A stretch of 64,000 nt of DNA from Candidatus Thiodiazotropha sp. LNASS1 (GCF_964212655.1 NZ_OZ156465.1:3844001-3908000); one strand, 5' to 3'. Shown: positions 18,011 through 26,802, counted from the stretch's first letter. Notes: a model not told the origin generated them from the sequence alone. Numbers and translations are program-made.

Positions 18011-19141
18011 GTGAATTCTCAGGTCCACCCATCTGTCGAAAGGCGTCCGGGTTTTCTCCCTCGTTCGTCATTGCAGGCACTCTTCACGGTATTGTTACAG
18101 ACCGGCTACAAGATATATGGTCCCCAGGTTCGTGACGGTGCGATTCAGTTCGTGTATATGGACGACCCTGAGTCGTTGCCAATGGGTGTGACCAATGAGC
18201 AGCAACCGGGACACTATCGATTGACCAGCGGGGAGAGCCGGCGACTCTTCGACTGGAATCACGGTCCACAGGCTTTGAAGCCACTCTGTTTCGCTCCTCG
18301 TGAGGTGCTCTGGCTGGAGAGTGCGGCGCCCTTCGCCTTCAAGCGCACCCTGCCGGAGGTCACGCAGACTGCAGTGATAGGCGTGCGGGCCTGTGATTTG
18401 GCGGCGTTGGCGATACTGGATCAGCACTTCGAGCTCGAGATGCGGCCGGATCCCCATTACCGGCAGCGCCGGGATAGCCTGTTGCTGATCGGGGTCGATT
18501 GCGCCCATTCAGCCTCGACCTGCTTTTGTGCCTCCACCGGTGATGGCCCGGCTCTGGATGGTGGTTACGACATCGGCATGGCGGAACTCGATGAGGGTTT
18601 TCTGATCTGGCGCCAAAGCGACAAAGGTCAGGCGATCACCGATCAATTGAAACTCCGGCCCGCCGACGATGACCAGCTGGAGGCGATGCTGCAGGCCACC
18701 ACCCGGGCAGCCGGACAACAGAAGCGCCATCTGCCCGGAAGTGAGGAACTGCAACAACTCTACAAGCGTTTGGAACACAGTCACTGGGATCAGGTGGCAG
18801 AGCGCTGCCTCTCTTGCGGCAACTGTACCGCGGTCTGTCCCACCTGCTTCTGCTATCAGGTCGAACATGAAATGGCCCTGACCGGCGATAGTGCGGAGAT
18901 GGTTCGCAGTTGGGATTCCTGTTTCAGTCCGACCCATAGCGATATGGGGCATTTCCAGGTCCGCAACAACATCAAGTGCCGCTATCGTCAATGGATGACC
19001 CACAAGCTCGCCGGGTGGCAGGTGCAGCAGAGGCGTATCGGTTGCACCGGCTGCGGTCGCTGCATCGCCTGGTGTCCGGTGGGAATAGATCTGACCGAGG
19101 AAGTAACGGCAGTGTTGGAGGAGGGCAGTCTCGATGTTTGA
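18011..19141 (+). CDS. hydB: [NiFe] hydrogenase (group 3b-type) beta subunit, 4Fe-4S electron-transfer protein
   Basis: This 376-residue cytoplasmic iron-sulfur protein is like the beta subunit of Pyrococcus sulfhydrogenase and subunit A of anaerobic sulfite reductase. An N-terminal domain of about 240 residues includes VIGVRACDLAALAILDQHF and a Cys-containing segment with CFCASTGDGP. The C-terminal part holds two [4Fe-4S] motifs, CLSCGNCTAVCP and CTGCGRCIAWCP. It relays electrons between the hydrogenase module and the flavoprotein gamma subunit. It starts with GTG, supported by AAGGA 6 nt upstream. Its stop overlaps the ATG of the next gene, indicating translational coupling. The symbol follows the archaeal hydBGDA order, which this operon matches. 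Confidence 0.9.
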   Translation: MNSQVHPSVERRPGFLPRSSLQALFTVLLQTGYKIYGPQVRDGAIQFVYMDDPESLPMGVTNEQQPGHYRLTSGESRRLFDWNHGPQALKPLCFAPREVLWLESAAPFAFKRTLPEVTQTAVIGVRACDLAALAILDQHFELEMRPDPHYRQRRDSLLLIGVDCAHSASTCFCASTGDGPALDGGYDIGMAELDEGFLIWRQSDKGQAITDQLKLRPADDDQLEAMLQATTRAAGQQKRHLPGSEELQQLYKRLEHSHWDQVAERCLSCGNCTAVCPTCFCYQVEHEMALTGDSAEMVRSWDSCFSPTHSDMGHFQVRNNIKCRYRQWMTHKLAGWQVQQRRIGCTGCGRCIAWCPVGIDLTEEVTAVLEEGSLDV

Positions 19142-19964
19142 TCCCCATATGCCACATGTCGCAGTGATCGATCGGCGTATTCAGGAATCACCCACAATCT
19201 TTACGTTAAGGCTTCAGTACGACTGGGAGGTGCGGCAGGCCTACGAATTCGATCCCGGACAGTTCAACATGGTGACTCTCTTCGGTGTTGGAGAGATCCC
19301 CATCTCCATCGTCAACGACCCCCTGGACAACCACTACTTCGACCATACGATCCGGGTGGTCGGGCGTGTCTCGGATGGGTTGTCGAAATTGCAACCGGGT
19401 GATCGGGTCGGTATTCGCGGTCCTTTCGGTCGGGGCTGGCCGCTGGCGCGAATGAAGGGCAAGGATATTCTACTGATCACTGGAGGACTGGGCTGTGCCC
19501 CTCTGGTGTCGGTTATCAGATTCATCATGCGCCGCCGCGAATACTATGGCCGCATCCACATCCTGCAGGGGGTCAAGCACTCCGATGATCTCATATGGCG
19601 CGAACAGTATGACGAATGGGCAAAGCTGAGAGACGTGCATATTCTGCTGGCGGCGGATGTTGTCGGTATGGGCTGGAAAGGACAACAAGGGATGGTGACT
19701 GAGCTGATCAGTCAGATTTCGGTACGACCCCATCGGACAGTGGCCCTGCTCTGTGGACCGGAGCTGATGATGCTGGCAGCCATCGCCAACCTGCGCGACA
19801 TGGCGCTGGCCGACGGCAGTATCTGGTTCAGCATGGAGCGCAACATGCAGTGTGGCATCGGGCAGTGTGGCCACTGCCAGGTCGGTCCGCACTATGTGTG
19901 CCAGGACGGGCCGGTATTCTGTTATTCGGATCTGGCGGACTTTTTGGGGGCGAAAGGGTTTTAA
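19134..19964 (+). CDS. hydG: [NiFe] hydrogenase (group 3b-type) gamma subunit, FAD/NAD(P)-binding
   Basis: This 276-residue diaphorase subunit has an FAD domain (FDPGQFNMVTLFGVGEIPISI), then an NAD(P)-binding Rossmann-type half (DILLITGGLGCAPLVSVIRF) and a C-terminal [2Fe-2S] site in CGIGQCGHCQVGPHYVCQDGP. It would exchange electrons with NAD(P)H, letting the complex make H2 from NADPH or reduce NADP with H2. Start overlaps the beta-subunit stop by 8 nt. This hydG is the sulfhydrogenase gamma subunit and is unrelated to the radical-SAM HydG of [FeFe] hydrogenases. Confidence 0.9.
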   Translation: MFDPHMPHVAVIDRRIQESPTIFTLRLQYDWEVRQAYEFDPGQFNMVTLFGVGEIPISIVNDPLDNHYFDHTIRVVGRVSDGLSKLQPGDRVGIRGPFGRGWPLARMKGKDILLITGGLGCAPLVSVIRFIMRRREYYGRIHILQGVKHSDDLIWREQYDEWAKLRDVHILLAADVVGMGWKGQQGMVTELISQISVRPHRTVALLCGPELMMLAAIANLRDMALADGSIWFSMERNMQCGIGQCGHCQVGPHYVCQDGPVFCYSDLADFLGAKGF

Positions 19965-19970
19965 CTGACG

Positions 19971-20124
19971 AGTTTTGAGTTATGAGTTTTGAGTTGGTTG
20001 TGTGCGGCAAGCCGCACGGTTCTTTGATTCCCTCTAACACAGGTAGAGGGCACACGTGAGATGAAAAATCTTGAGCGTAGCGAATACAACCAACTCAAAA
20101 CTAAAAACTTATAACTTAAAACTT
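19971..20124. repeat. Structured inverted-repeat element inside the hydrogenase operon
   Basis: Between the gamma and delta genes lies a palindromic unit. The left arm (19971-20002, AGTTTTGAGTTATGAG then TTTTGAGTTGGTTG) pairs imperfectly with the right arm (20086-20124). The loop itself contains two further hairpins: GTGCGGC/GCCGCAC at 20002-20017 and CCCTCT/AGAGGG at 20030-20050. This resembles a MITE or REP-like element and, if transcribed, would fold into a branched RNA. It interrupts an otherwise overlapping operon with about 220 bp. Confidence 0.65.
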
Positions 20125-20187
20125 CCGGTACCTGTGGCTGTGTAAGCTGATCTATCTGACATTCTTTGGAAGACGGAGTTTAGAAAC

Positions 20188-20976
20188 ATGACGGGTACTA
20201 AACCAAAGCTCGCAGTCCACAAATTCAGCTCCTGCGACGGCTGCCAGCTGGCGCTGCTGAATTTGGGTGAGCCACTGCTGCTGCTTCCGCAGTTGGTGGA
20301 CATTGTTCATTTTGCCGAGGCAGGTCCCAGTGACCCGGTAGCCCAGGCCGATATTGCACTGGTGGAGGGGAGTGTCTCCACGCCTGAGGATATCGAGCGT
20401 ATCCGGCAAGTGCGGGAGCACAGCGGCTTGCTGATCTCCATAGGCGCCTGTGCCACCGCAGGCGGGTTACAGGCACTGGCCAATTTTACTGACCGTGACA
20501 GCTGGATTGCGGCGGTCTATGAGCAACCCGACTACATCGACGCCTTGCAACACTCCAATCCCATCTCCCACTACGTCAAGGTCGATTTCGAGATCCCCGG
20601 CTGTCCGGTCAATTCCCGTCAGGTAGTGGCGGCCTTGCGCGACCTGCTGAGCGGCGTCAAACCCCGCCCGGAGCGCCAGTCGGTCTGTATGGAATGCAAG
20701 CGTAAGGGGTTGGTCTGTACCATGGTCAGCAAGGGAGAGCCCTGCATGGGACCGGTGACAGTGGCCGGATGCGGCGCACTTTGTCCATCCATGGGTCGTG
20801 GTTGCTACAGCTGTTACGGACCCCTCGAACAGATCAATGATCGTTCCTTGGCTGAGCGTTTTAACCAGCTTGGCCTCGACCGGGCAGCCGTCGTACGACG
20901 GTTCCATTTTATTGCCAATCATGCCCCTGCCTTTAAACAGGCCGGAGAGCGGCTGAAAGAAACGACCAATGAATGA
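20188..20976 (+). CDS. hydD: [NiFe] hydrogenase (group 3b-type) small (delta) subunit
   Basis: This 262-residue small subunit lacks a Tat signal, so it is cytoplasmic. The proximal cluster ligands are visible: FSSCDGCQLALL at the N-terminus, the GACA segment SIGACATAGG, and CPVNSRQV. Downstream Cys motifs (CMECKRKGLVC, CGALCPSMGRGCYSCYGP) indicate the further cluster ligands typical of group 3. It conducts electrons from the Ni-Fe site to the beta/gamma subunits. Its end overlaps the large-subunit start (20969) by 8 nt. Confidence 0.93.
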   Translation: MTGTKPKLAVHKFSSCDGCQLALLNLGEPLLLLPQLVDIVHFAEAGPSDPVAQADIALVEGSVSTPEDIERIRQVREHSGLLISIGACATAGGLQALANFTDRDSWIAAVYEQPDYIDALQHSNPISHYVKVDFEIPGCPVNSRQVVAALRDLLSGVKPRPERQSVCMECKRKGLVCTMVSKGEPCMGPVTVAGCGALCPSMGRGCYSCYGPLEQINDRSLAERFNQLGLDRAAVVRRFHFIANHAPAFKQAGERLKETTNE

Positions 20977-22270
20977 CACAACACGTGATATCCACATCCA
21001 TGTGCCGGTCTTGACCCGGGTCGAGGGTGAAGGCGCCCTGAAGATCGATGTGGTGGACGGCGCCATCCAGAATCTGGCCCTGCACATCTATGAACCGCCG
21101 CGGTTATTCGAGAAATTTGTCGAAGACTACGAGTGCAATCAAGTCATCGACATGGTGGCGCGCATCTGCGGCATCTGTCCGGTGGCCTACCAGATGAGTG
21201 CGGTGCAGGCCTTTGAGAGCCTGTTCGGCTTTCAGCCCCCGGACTGGGTGAGGGATATGCGCCGGGCGATGTACTGCGGTGAATGGCTGCAGAGCCATGC
21301 CCTGCATATCCATCTGCTGTCAGCCCCCGATTTTCTCGGTTTCGATTCGGCTATCGCCATGGCGGCCGACTATCCGGATGCGGTGCGGCGGGGTCTTGAA
21401 CTGCAGAGCCTCGGCAACGATCTGATTGCGCTTTTCGGTGGTCGTTCGGTGCATCCCGTCGGGGTTCGTGTCGGAGGATTCTATCGGGCGCCGAGAGAGG
21501 ATGAAGTAGCAACCCTACTAAGACGCCTGGAGGCGGCACTGCCGGCAGCCGAGGCCCTGGTAGGCTGGACTGCCGGGCTCGAATTTCCGGACGACGAACA
21601 GGCCTTCACCAGTGTTGCTATGAGTCACCCCGATGAGTACGCCATCAATCAGGGCAACCTGATCTCGGGACAGGGCCTGGAGACCGAGATAACCTTCTAT
21701 GAAAGCTATTTTCAGGAGCACCAGTCCCCCCACTCCACCGCCCTCCATTCGACGCTGGATGAACGCCCCTATCTGGTCGGTCCCCTGGCCCGGCTCAACC
21801 TCAACTTCCATCAGCTGCCCAAGCCGGTGCGCAAGATCATGGACGGGTGCGGTATCCCGTTTCCCAGTCACAACATGTTCCACAGCATTGTGGCGCGGGC
21901 CATCGAGCTTCACCTGGCGGTTTATGAGGCGATCCGGCTGCTGCAAAATTACCATCCGCCCGATGAACCCTATATCCCGCTCAAACCCCGGGAGGGTAAC
22001 GCATTCGGTTGCACCGAAGCGCCGCGCGGTATCCTCTGGCACCGCTACGACGTGGACGACCGGGGAATGGTGCGTCATGCCCGCATCGTGCCGCCCACCA
22101 GCCAGAATCAAGGGCGGATCGAAGAGGATATCCGCCTTTCACTGGAGCGCTTCGGTCTGGACAATCCGGATGACGCGCTGCGCCTGAGGGCCGAACAGGT
22201 GATTCGCAATTACGATCCCTGTATCTCTTGCGCCACACATTTTCTCAGACTCCACGTTCATCGCCGATGA
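20969..22270 (+). CDS. hydA: [NiFe] hydrogenase (group 3b-type) large (alpha) subunit
   Basis: This 433-residue catalytic subunit carries both Ni-binding motifs: L1 in ARICGICPVAYQMSA and L2 in NYDPCISCATHF. The short tail after the L2 His (FLRLHVHRR) is the peptide normally removed by the maturation protease, whose gene is next and overlaps the stop. It matches group 3b bidirectional NADP-linked hydrogenases (sulfhydrogenases), which evolve H2 or, in some archaea, reduce sulfur. No hypABCDEF accessory genes are in the window, so they must be elsewhere. Confidence 0.95.
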   Translation: MNDTTRDIHIHVPVLTRVEGEGALKIDVVDGAIQNLALHIYEPPRLFEKFVEDYECNQVIDMVARICGICPVAYQMSAVQAFESLFGFQPPDWVRDMRRAMYCGEWLQSHALHIHLLSAPDFLGFDSAIAMAADYPDAVRRGLELQSLGNDLIALFGGRSVHPVGVRVGGFYRAPREDEVATLLRRLEAALPAAEALVGWTAGLEFPDDEQAFTSVAMSHPDEYAINQGNLISGQGLETEITFYESYFQEHQSPHSTALHSTLDERPYLVGPLARLNLNFHQLPKPVRKIMDGCGIPFPSHNMFHSIVARAIELHLAVYEAIRLLQNYHPPDEPYIPLKPREGNAFGCTEAPRGILWHRYDVDDRGMVRHARIVPPTSQNQGRIEEDIRLSLERFGLDNPDDALRLRAEQVIRNYDPCISCATHFLRLHVHRR

Positions 22271-22713
22271 CCCGCGTTCTCGGGGTCGGTTCACCCTTTG
22301 GCGCCGATCGACTGGCCTGGCTGGCCATCGATCATCTTGCCGGATTGGGCTGGAAGGATTGTGAACTGGTCAAGCTCGATCGACCCGGCAGCCGGCTGGT
22401 CAGCTATTTTCATGGTGTTGAGCAGGTGGTGATCATCGATGCCGTATGCTTGTCCGATCAACCGGGAAGTGTTGTTGCAATAGACCTTGAGAGGTTGCAG
22501 CAACTGGATTATCCGACCTCCAGTCATGGTTTTGGTGTGGCCGAGGCTGTGGCCCTTGCCAGGCAACTGGGTGAACTGCCGCCCCGACTCCACGTGCTGG
22601 GTATTCAGACAGGTGAAGATGTCATGCAACTGCCGGCCGTTGATCTACAGGTGCTTGCAAAGCTGGTTAGCGGCTATTTGGATACGGCATCCTTTCAGGG
22701 CCGATTGGATTAG
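22267..22713 (+). CDS. [NiFe] hydrogenase maturation protease
   Basis: This 148-residue endopeptidase is of the HyaD/HycI type. The N-terminal GVGSPFGADRLAW carries the acidic Ni-sensing residue, the second acid is in VVIIDAV, and SSHGFG supplies the His. It trims the C-terminus of the large subunit once Ni is inserted. The ATG at 22267 overlaps the stop of the large-subunit gene as ATGA, so an apparent upstream start at 22228 is rejected. It ends the operon; a hairpin with arms GTGTCA/TGACAC at 22742-22761 follows. Confidence 0.9.
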   Translation: MTRVLGVGSPFGADRLAWLAIDHLAGLGWKDCELVKLDRPGSRLVSYFHGVEQVVIIDAVCLSDQPGSVVAIDLERLQQLDYPTSSHGFGVAEAVALARQLGELPPRLHVLGIQTGEDVMQLPAVDLQVLAKLVSGYLDTASFQGRLD

Positions 22714-22826
22714 TGTCAACAGGCCCTGGTTCGGCGATTCGGTGTCAACAAGCTCTGACACTCGTCTCATCATCCGCATAAGGTTTTCAGTGAATTGCCG
22801 ATAAGAGAGATGGGGTTATTCCGGGA

Positions 22827-25211
22827 GTGATGATGAAGCCTAAAAAGATCGGGCGGTTTCAGGTTGGAGAACAACTGGGTGTTGGCAATCAGGGTACGGT
22901 CTATCTCTGTCACGACAGCCAGCTGCAACGCAAGGTTGCGATTAAACTGCTCAACAAGTCGCTGCAGGAATCATCGTTTCTGGATGAAGCCCGGGCGGCT
23001 AGTAAGCTCCAGCATGCCAATATCGTCTCCATCTACGAGGCCGGTGAGCACCAGCAGATACCCTACCTGGTGTTTGAGTATGCACAAGGCGAACTACTGA
23101 AAGACCTGATCAATGGTGAGCCTTTGGAGGTGGGTGATGTACTGCGGATCTTTCAGGGCCTGCTGGAAGGCATGGGCCAGGCCCACAAGGCAGGTATAGT
23201 CCATCGTGACCTGAAGCCGGCGAACATCATTATCAGCGAAGATAAGGTTCCGAAGATAATGGACTTCGGCATCGCCCGCCTTTTATCGGAGGCAAAGGGC
23301 CCGGATCGTCAACTAATCGGTACACCCAGATACCTGGCGCCGGAGTACATCCAAAGAGGCGAAGTCGGGCCGCAGGCTGATGTTTTTGCCCTTGGTTTGA
23401 TTCTGGATGAGATGTTGACCGGAATGCCTGTGTTTAGCGGTCACAATCAGCAGATCGTTATCGATGCCATTCTCAAGCTGGAGGTGAAGCCTCCATCCCA
23501 GTTCAATCCGGCAGTGGATGAGAAGCTCGACCGCTTCATCCTCAAGTCCCTGGAAAAAGATCCTGTCTTACGTTACAGCGATGCAATCGAGATGTTGCAG
23601 GCCTTCAATGAGATGCGTGGCGTGACAGGGGAAAAACTGAGTGTCGAAGAAGATGCGAGCGGTACGGTGGAGTTCCTGCTCCGGCGGATGAAAAGGAAGA
23701 GCGACTTTCCCGCATTGTCGCAGTCGGTGCGCAGCATCAATGCCATGGCCGACGCCAGCAATAAGGATGTCAATCAGATGGCGGGCGTCATCGTCAAGGA
23801 TTTTGCATTGACGAACAAGATCCTGAAAGTGGTCAACTCCGCCTACTATGGACGCTTCTCCGGAAGAATCGGAACCGTATCGCGGGCAGTCGTGGTTTTG
23901 GGTACACAAGCTATCCGCTCGTTGGCGGCCTCTTTGATTTTTTTCGAGCATATCGAAAACAAGCAGCAGGCCGAACACCTCAGGGAGCTGGTCTCTTCGG
24001 CGATGTTCCGTGCAACCCTGGCACACAAGGTGGCGGATGAAATCGATCAGAAGGAGGCCGAGGCCTATTTTCTTACCGGTTTGTTGAACGACCTGGGTAA
24101 GTTGCTGGTGGCATTCTATCTACCTGATGAGTCACAGGAGATTGATCGGCTGATCAAGGTCGATGGCAAGGAGCCGGTCGCGGCGCAGCACAGCGTACTG
24201 GGTGTCAGTTTCGAAAAGATCGGGATTGAGATCGCCGGACAGTGGAATTTTCCCAAGTCACTCATCGATAGTATGAAGCATTGGCAGGGGGATCATAAAC
24301 CGGTCAACCGATTGGAGCGCAGACGTCTGGTCACCGCATTTGCTGATGATGCCATGGCGGTGATGATTGAATCGGGGCTCGACAGCAAATCCGCAATGGA
24401 AAGCCTGGCTAAAAAATATGATAAGGGGCTCAACATCACGAACAAGCAGATCTCTCGATTCGCCACTCGGTCGATGGAAGAGTTTCAAGAAGTGGCGAAG
24501 GCGATATCGAGCGATATATCAGATCAATTCATACAAAAACTCACCTCAAAAACCGATGATCTGCAATCCCATAAGGGGGTTGAAAAAAGTAAACCTAAAG
24601 CTATGGACAAGGACGGTTTGTCCGAAACACAGATTCTGGATGAAGAGGGTACCCAGACAGTCCAATCGACAGCCTCCGAGGATAATCCTCCAGCAACTCC
24701 GGAAGATGCGGAAACCCTGCTGATGGATGGCCTGCAGGAGGTGACGGGCATGCTGGTGGGAAACCACAGTGTATCCGAAATCTTCAACGTGGTGCTTGAA
24801 ACCATGTACCGCGCGGTCGGCTTTCAAAGAGTCGTGTTGGCGCTACTGGATCGCAAGCGGGGGGAGATGGTGGGCAGATTGGGTTTCGGCAGTTCCGCCG
24901 ATGAGTTTGTCGAGCTGTTCCACTTTCCCACGGTATATAGCGTGGATGTCTTTCATGGGGCATTGAAGAATGCCGTGGATGTCTATATCGCAGATACCAC
25001 CGAAGGGAAGATTCAGGCCGATATTCCCGAATGGTACAAGCAGATCTCCAGTGCGGGATCATTTCTGCTCTTTCCCCTGGTGGTTAAAAACAGAGCGGTC
25101 GGTTTGATCTATGCGGATCATTCCAGTCCGCACGGTCTGGAGATCGATAAAAAGAGACTCAATCTGCTGAAGTCTCTCAGAAATCAGATTGTATTGGCGG
25201 TGAAATCCTAG
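22827..25211 (+). CDS. Ser/Thr protein kinase - HDOD - GAF fusion protein
   Basis: This 794-residue cytoplasmic signalling protein has three modules. Residues about 8-265 form a Hanks-type kinase: glycine loop LGVGNQGTVY, catalytic Lys in VAIKLL, HRDLKPANI, DFG in IMDFGIAR, and APEY. Residues about 285-490 form an HDOD domain (FPALSQSVRSINAMA, LTNKILKVVNSAYYG, AVVVLGTQAIRSLAAS), a degenerate HD fold that usually acts as a scaffold in second-messenger or motility control. After a polar linker, about residues 640-790 form a GAF domain (EIFNVVLETMYRAVGFQRVVLALL). Start is GTG 22827 or ATG 22830/22833; GGGAG at 22823-22827 favours an ATG. Confidence 0.92.
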   Translation: MMMKPKKIGRFQVGEQLGVGNQGTVYLCHDSQLQRKVAIKLLNKSLQESSFLDEARAASKLQHANIVSIYEAGEHQQIPYLVFEYAQGELLKDLINGEPLEVGDVLRIFQGLLEGMGQAHKAGIVHRDLKPANIIISEDKVPKIMDFGIARLLSEAKGPDRQLIGTPRYLAPEYIQRGEVGPQADVFALGLILDEMLTGMPVFSGHNQQIVIDAILKLEVKPPSQFNPAVDEKLDRFILKSLEKDPVLRYSDAIEMLQAFNEMRGVTGEKLSVEEDASGTVEFLLRRMKRKSDFPALSQSVRSINAMADASNKDVNQMAGVIVKDFALTNKILKVVNSAYYGRFSGRIGTVSRAVVVLGTQAIRSLAASLIFFEHIENKQQAEHLRELVSSAMFRATLAHKVADEIDQKEAEAYFLTGLLNDLGKLLVAFYLPDESQEIDRLIKVDGKEPVAAQHSVLGVSFEKIGIEIAGQWNFPKSLIDSMKHWQGDHKPVNRLERRRLVTAFADDAMAVMIESGLDSKSAMESLAKKYDKGLNITNKQISRFATRSMEEFQEVAKAISSDISDQFIQKLTSKTDDLQSHKGVEKSKPKAMDKDGLSETQILDEEGTQTVQSTASEDNPPATPEDAETLLMDGLQEVTGMLVGNHSVSEIFNVVLETMYRAVGFQRVVLALLDRKRGEMVGRLGFGSSADEFVELFHFPTVYSVDVFHGALKNAVDVYIADTTEGKIQADIPEWYKQISSAGSFLLFPLVVKNRAVGLIYADHSSPHGLEIDKKRLNLLKSLRNQIVLAVKS

Positions 25212-25323
25212 GGATTGTAAGATCTGTCCAATAAACATCAATCGCCGTCAATAATCAAAAACAGCTACGGCTCGGCGTATTGGATTTGTGTTAACAGGCC
25301 TTAGGATTTGAAGCTACCGGAAT

Positions 25324-26049
25324 ATGTCTGGTGCTTGGATTTCAGTCTCACAACTGGAAGCCGTAATGTTGGGATTCAACGCCATATTTAGCATAGTGAA
25401 AGCATATAGCACTAAAGATTCGCTGATCTTGTTTCTGACATGCATCATGCTAATGTCTCCGGGACATATCAGTGCATGTGGTTGGTGGGGTGACGGTGAA
25501 GTCAATAGGGAGGATAACGAAGTAATAACGACACCGGATGGAAGGGTGTTGCCCCACATAGTAAACCAACACTCATCAAAACTACCGGGACGGATGGGTT
25601 ACGGCATTGCAATACCTGATCCGGGCCGTGCCATTCCTTATCTGCAGGCGACCATGGGACGCCCGCTCAATCGTATTGCGGAGCTGAGCGCGTTCGGGTT
25701 TAAAACGGTCATCGATATCGGTACGTCTGAAAAGAGTGCTCGTCTGCACCGAAAGGAGACCGAAGTGCTTGGTATGCGCTATATAAGCATACCGGTAGAC
25801 GGCAACCTGCCGAGCCGGGAGCAGGTTGAGGATTTCACTCAACATGTTGTAGATGCCAGCCATGGAATGCTGTTGGTCTATGCCCCAAGATCAGAACTGC
25901 TTGGGACTATGTGGGCGGCCTACCGGATGAATCTTGGCGCACCTGCCGGCTTCGCCATTAAGGAAGGCAGAGAACTCGGTATGCTGCCTGATCAAGAGAT
26001 TACTCTTCGTAATCGTTATGGATCAAAAAAAGACCCTGAAACGCCCTAG
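25324..26049 (+). CDS. Exported dual-specificity-phosphatase-like protein, probably inactive
   Basis: This 241-residue protein has a hydrophobic export signal (SLILFLTCIMLMSPGHISAC) followed by CGWWGDGE, possibly a lipoprotein anchor. The C-terminal half resembles tyrosine/dual-specificity phosphatase-like proteins (FKTVIDIGTSE, GMRYISIPVDGNLPSREQVEDF, LGTMWAAYRMNLG). In active relatives the strand before LGxxWAAYRM holds HCxxxxR; here it reads VYAPRSELLG, so the Cys is Tyr and the Arg is Glu. I infer a non-catalytic, periplasmic, perhaps anion- or phosphate-binding role. It is convergent with the molybdoenzyme operon and its last codons form that operon's terminator. Confidence 0.7.
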   Translation: MSGAWISVSQLEAVMLGFNAIFSIVKAYSTKDSLILFLTCIMLMSPGHISACGWWGDGEVNREDNEVITTPDGRVLPHIVNQHSSKLPGRMGYGIAIPDPGRAIPYLQATMGRPLNRIAELSAFGFKTVIDIGTSEKSARLHRKETEVLGMRYISIPVDGNLPSREQVEDFTQHVVDASHGMLLVYAPRSELLGTMWAAYRMNLGAPAGFAIKEGRELGMLPDQEITLRNRYGSKKDPETP

Positions 26050-26069
26050 CTGAACAGGCGTTTCGGGTC
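26025..26069 (-). terminator. Intrinsic terminator of the molybdoenzyme operon
   Basis: A hairpin with arms of 13-14 bp (GACCCTGAAACGCC at 26032-26045 and GGCGTTTCGGGTC at 26057-26069, one bulged base) is followed on the minus strand by seven T residues (26031-26025). It lies about 50 bp past the stop of the torD-like gene. It is built into the last codons of the convergent phosphatase-like gene. Confidence 0.8.
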
Positions 26070-26119
26070 GATAAAAGTCCTTAAATAGCTGCCTTCATCG
26101 GATGGTTTGTATTGCTTAT

Positions 26120-26773
26120 CTAGGCGGCTGTTTCGGTTACTAGACTCTGCTCTTCGAGCTTAAGGAAACTGTTTGTCAACTTAGCCAGTTCCCGGTAAAA
26201 AGGAATACCTGCCTGCGCTATCACCGCATCACAGAACTTGGGTATCCAACCCAGAATATGCTGTTGCAAGAACATGCGCTGAATTGACAGGCAGTACTCG
26301 GCACTGATGCGATCCATCTCTATCCACTTGTCGGCTTCCCAATCGGCCAGCTTCTGCATGAACTCAAGTTCAACGCTGATATGATCAGGCAGCCCCGTGA
26401 ACTGGGAAGCGTAATCAAGTCCGGTTGTCTCGATAAACTTCTTCACTTCAACTGTTCTGGCGCCCCATAAACCACCTGAGTCACCATCCACTTCAGTGAA
26501 AATCGATTCATGGGCGGAAATGTGCCGTCCAGGACCTATGAACAGGCGCGAAAATTCAAGCGCAAGTTGATCGGCTATGGTTGATACGGGTTCGCTGTAA
26601 AAAGAGCTCCCCATTTCCAGCTCCATGTCCGAGAAGGCCCCCGCCAAGCGGGGCCCCCTCAGTTCGTTGATGAAGGCTTCGCTGGGCTCCTGCCGAAAGA
26701 CCAGGGTCAATAACCCATACATGTCACTTCTTGTTTTGGCGTTATCGGCCATTTTATTCCAGTCGGTTCCCAT
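26120..26773 (-). CDS. TorD/DmsD-family molybdoenzyme chaperone
   Basis: This 217-residue all-helical cytoplasmic protein is of the TorD family (MYGLLTLVFRQEPSEAFINELRG, LALEFSRLFIGPGRHISAHESIF with the conserved PxxSxHxS-like region, and DHISVELEFMQKLADWE with the ExEFM signature). Such chaperones bind the Tat signal of a molybdoenzyme and help load the molybdopterin cofactor before export. It lies 30 bp after the molybdoenzyme gene, its obvious client. A start further in (MADNAKTRSDMYG, ATG 26752) is possible. Confidence 0.9.
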   Translation of the reverse strand: MGTDWNKMADNAKTRSDMYGLLTLVFRQEPSEAFINELRGPRLAGAFSDMELEMGSSFYSEPVSTIADQLALEFSRLFIGPGRHISAHESIFTEVDGDSGGLWGARTVEVKKFIETTGLDYASQFTGLPDHISVELEFMQKLADWEADKWIEMDRISAEYCLSIQRMFLQQHILGWIPKFCDAVIAQAGIPFYRELAKLTNSFLKLEEQSLVTETAA

Positions 26774-26802
26774 TTCAGCTCTCCTCTTTCAGTAGACTCA
26801 AT

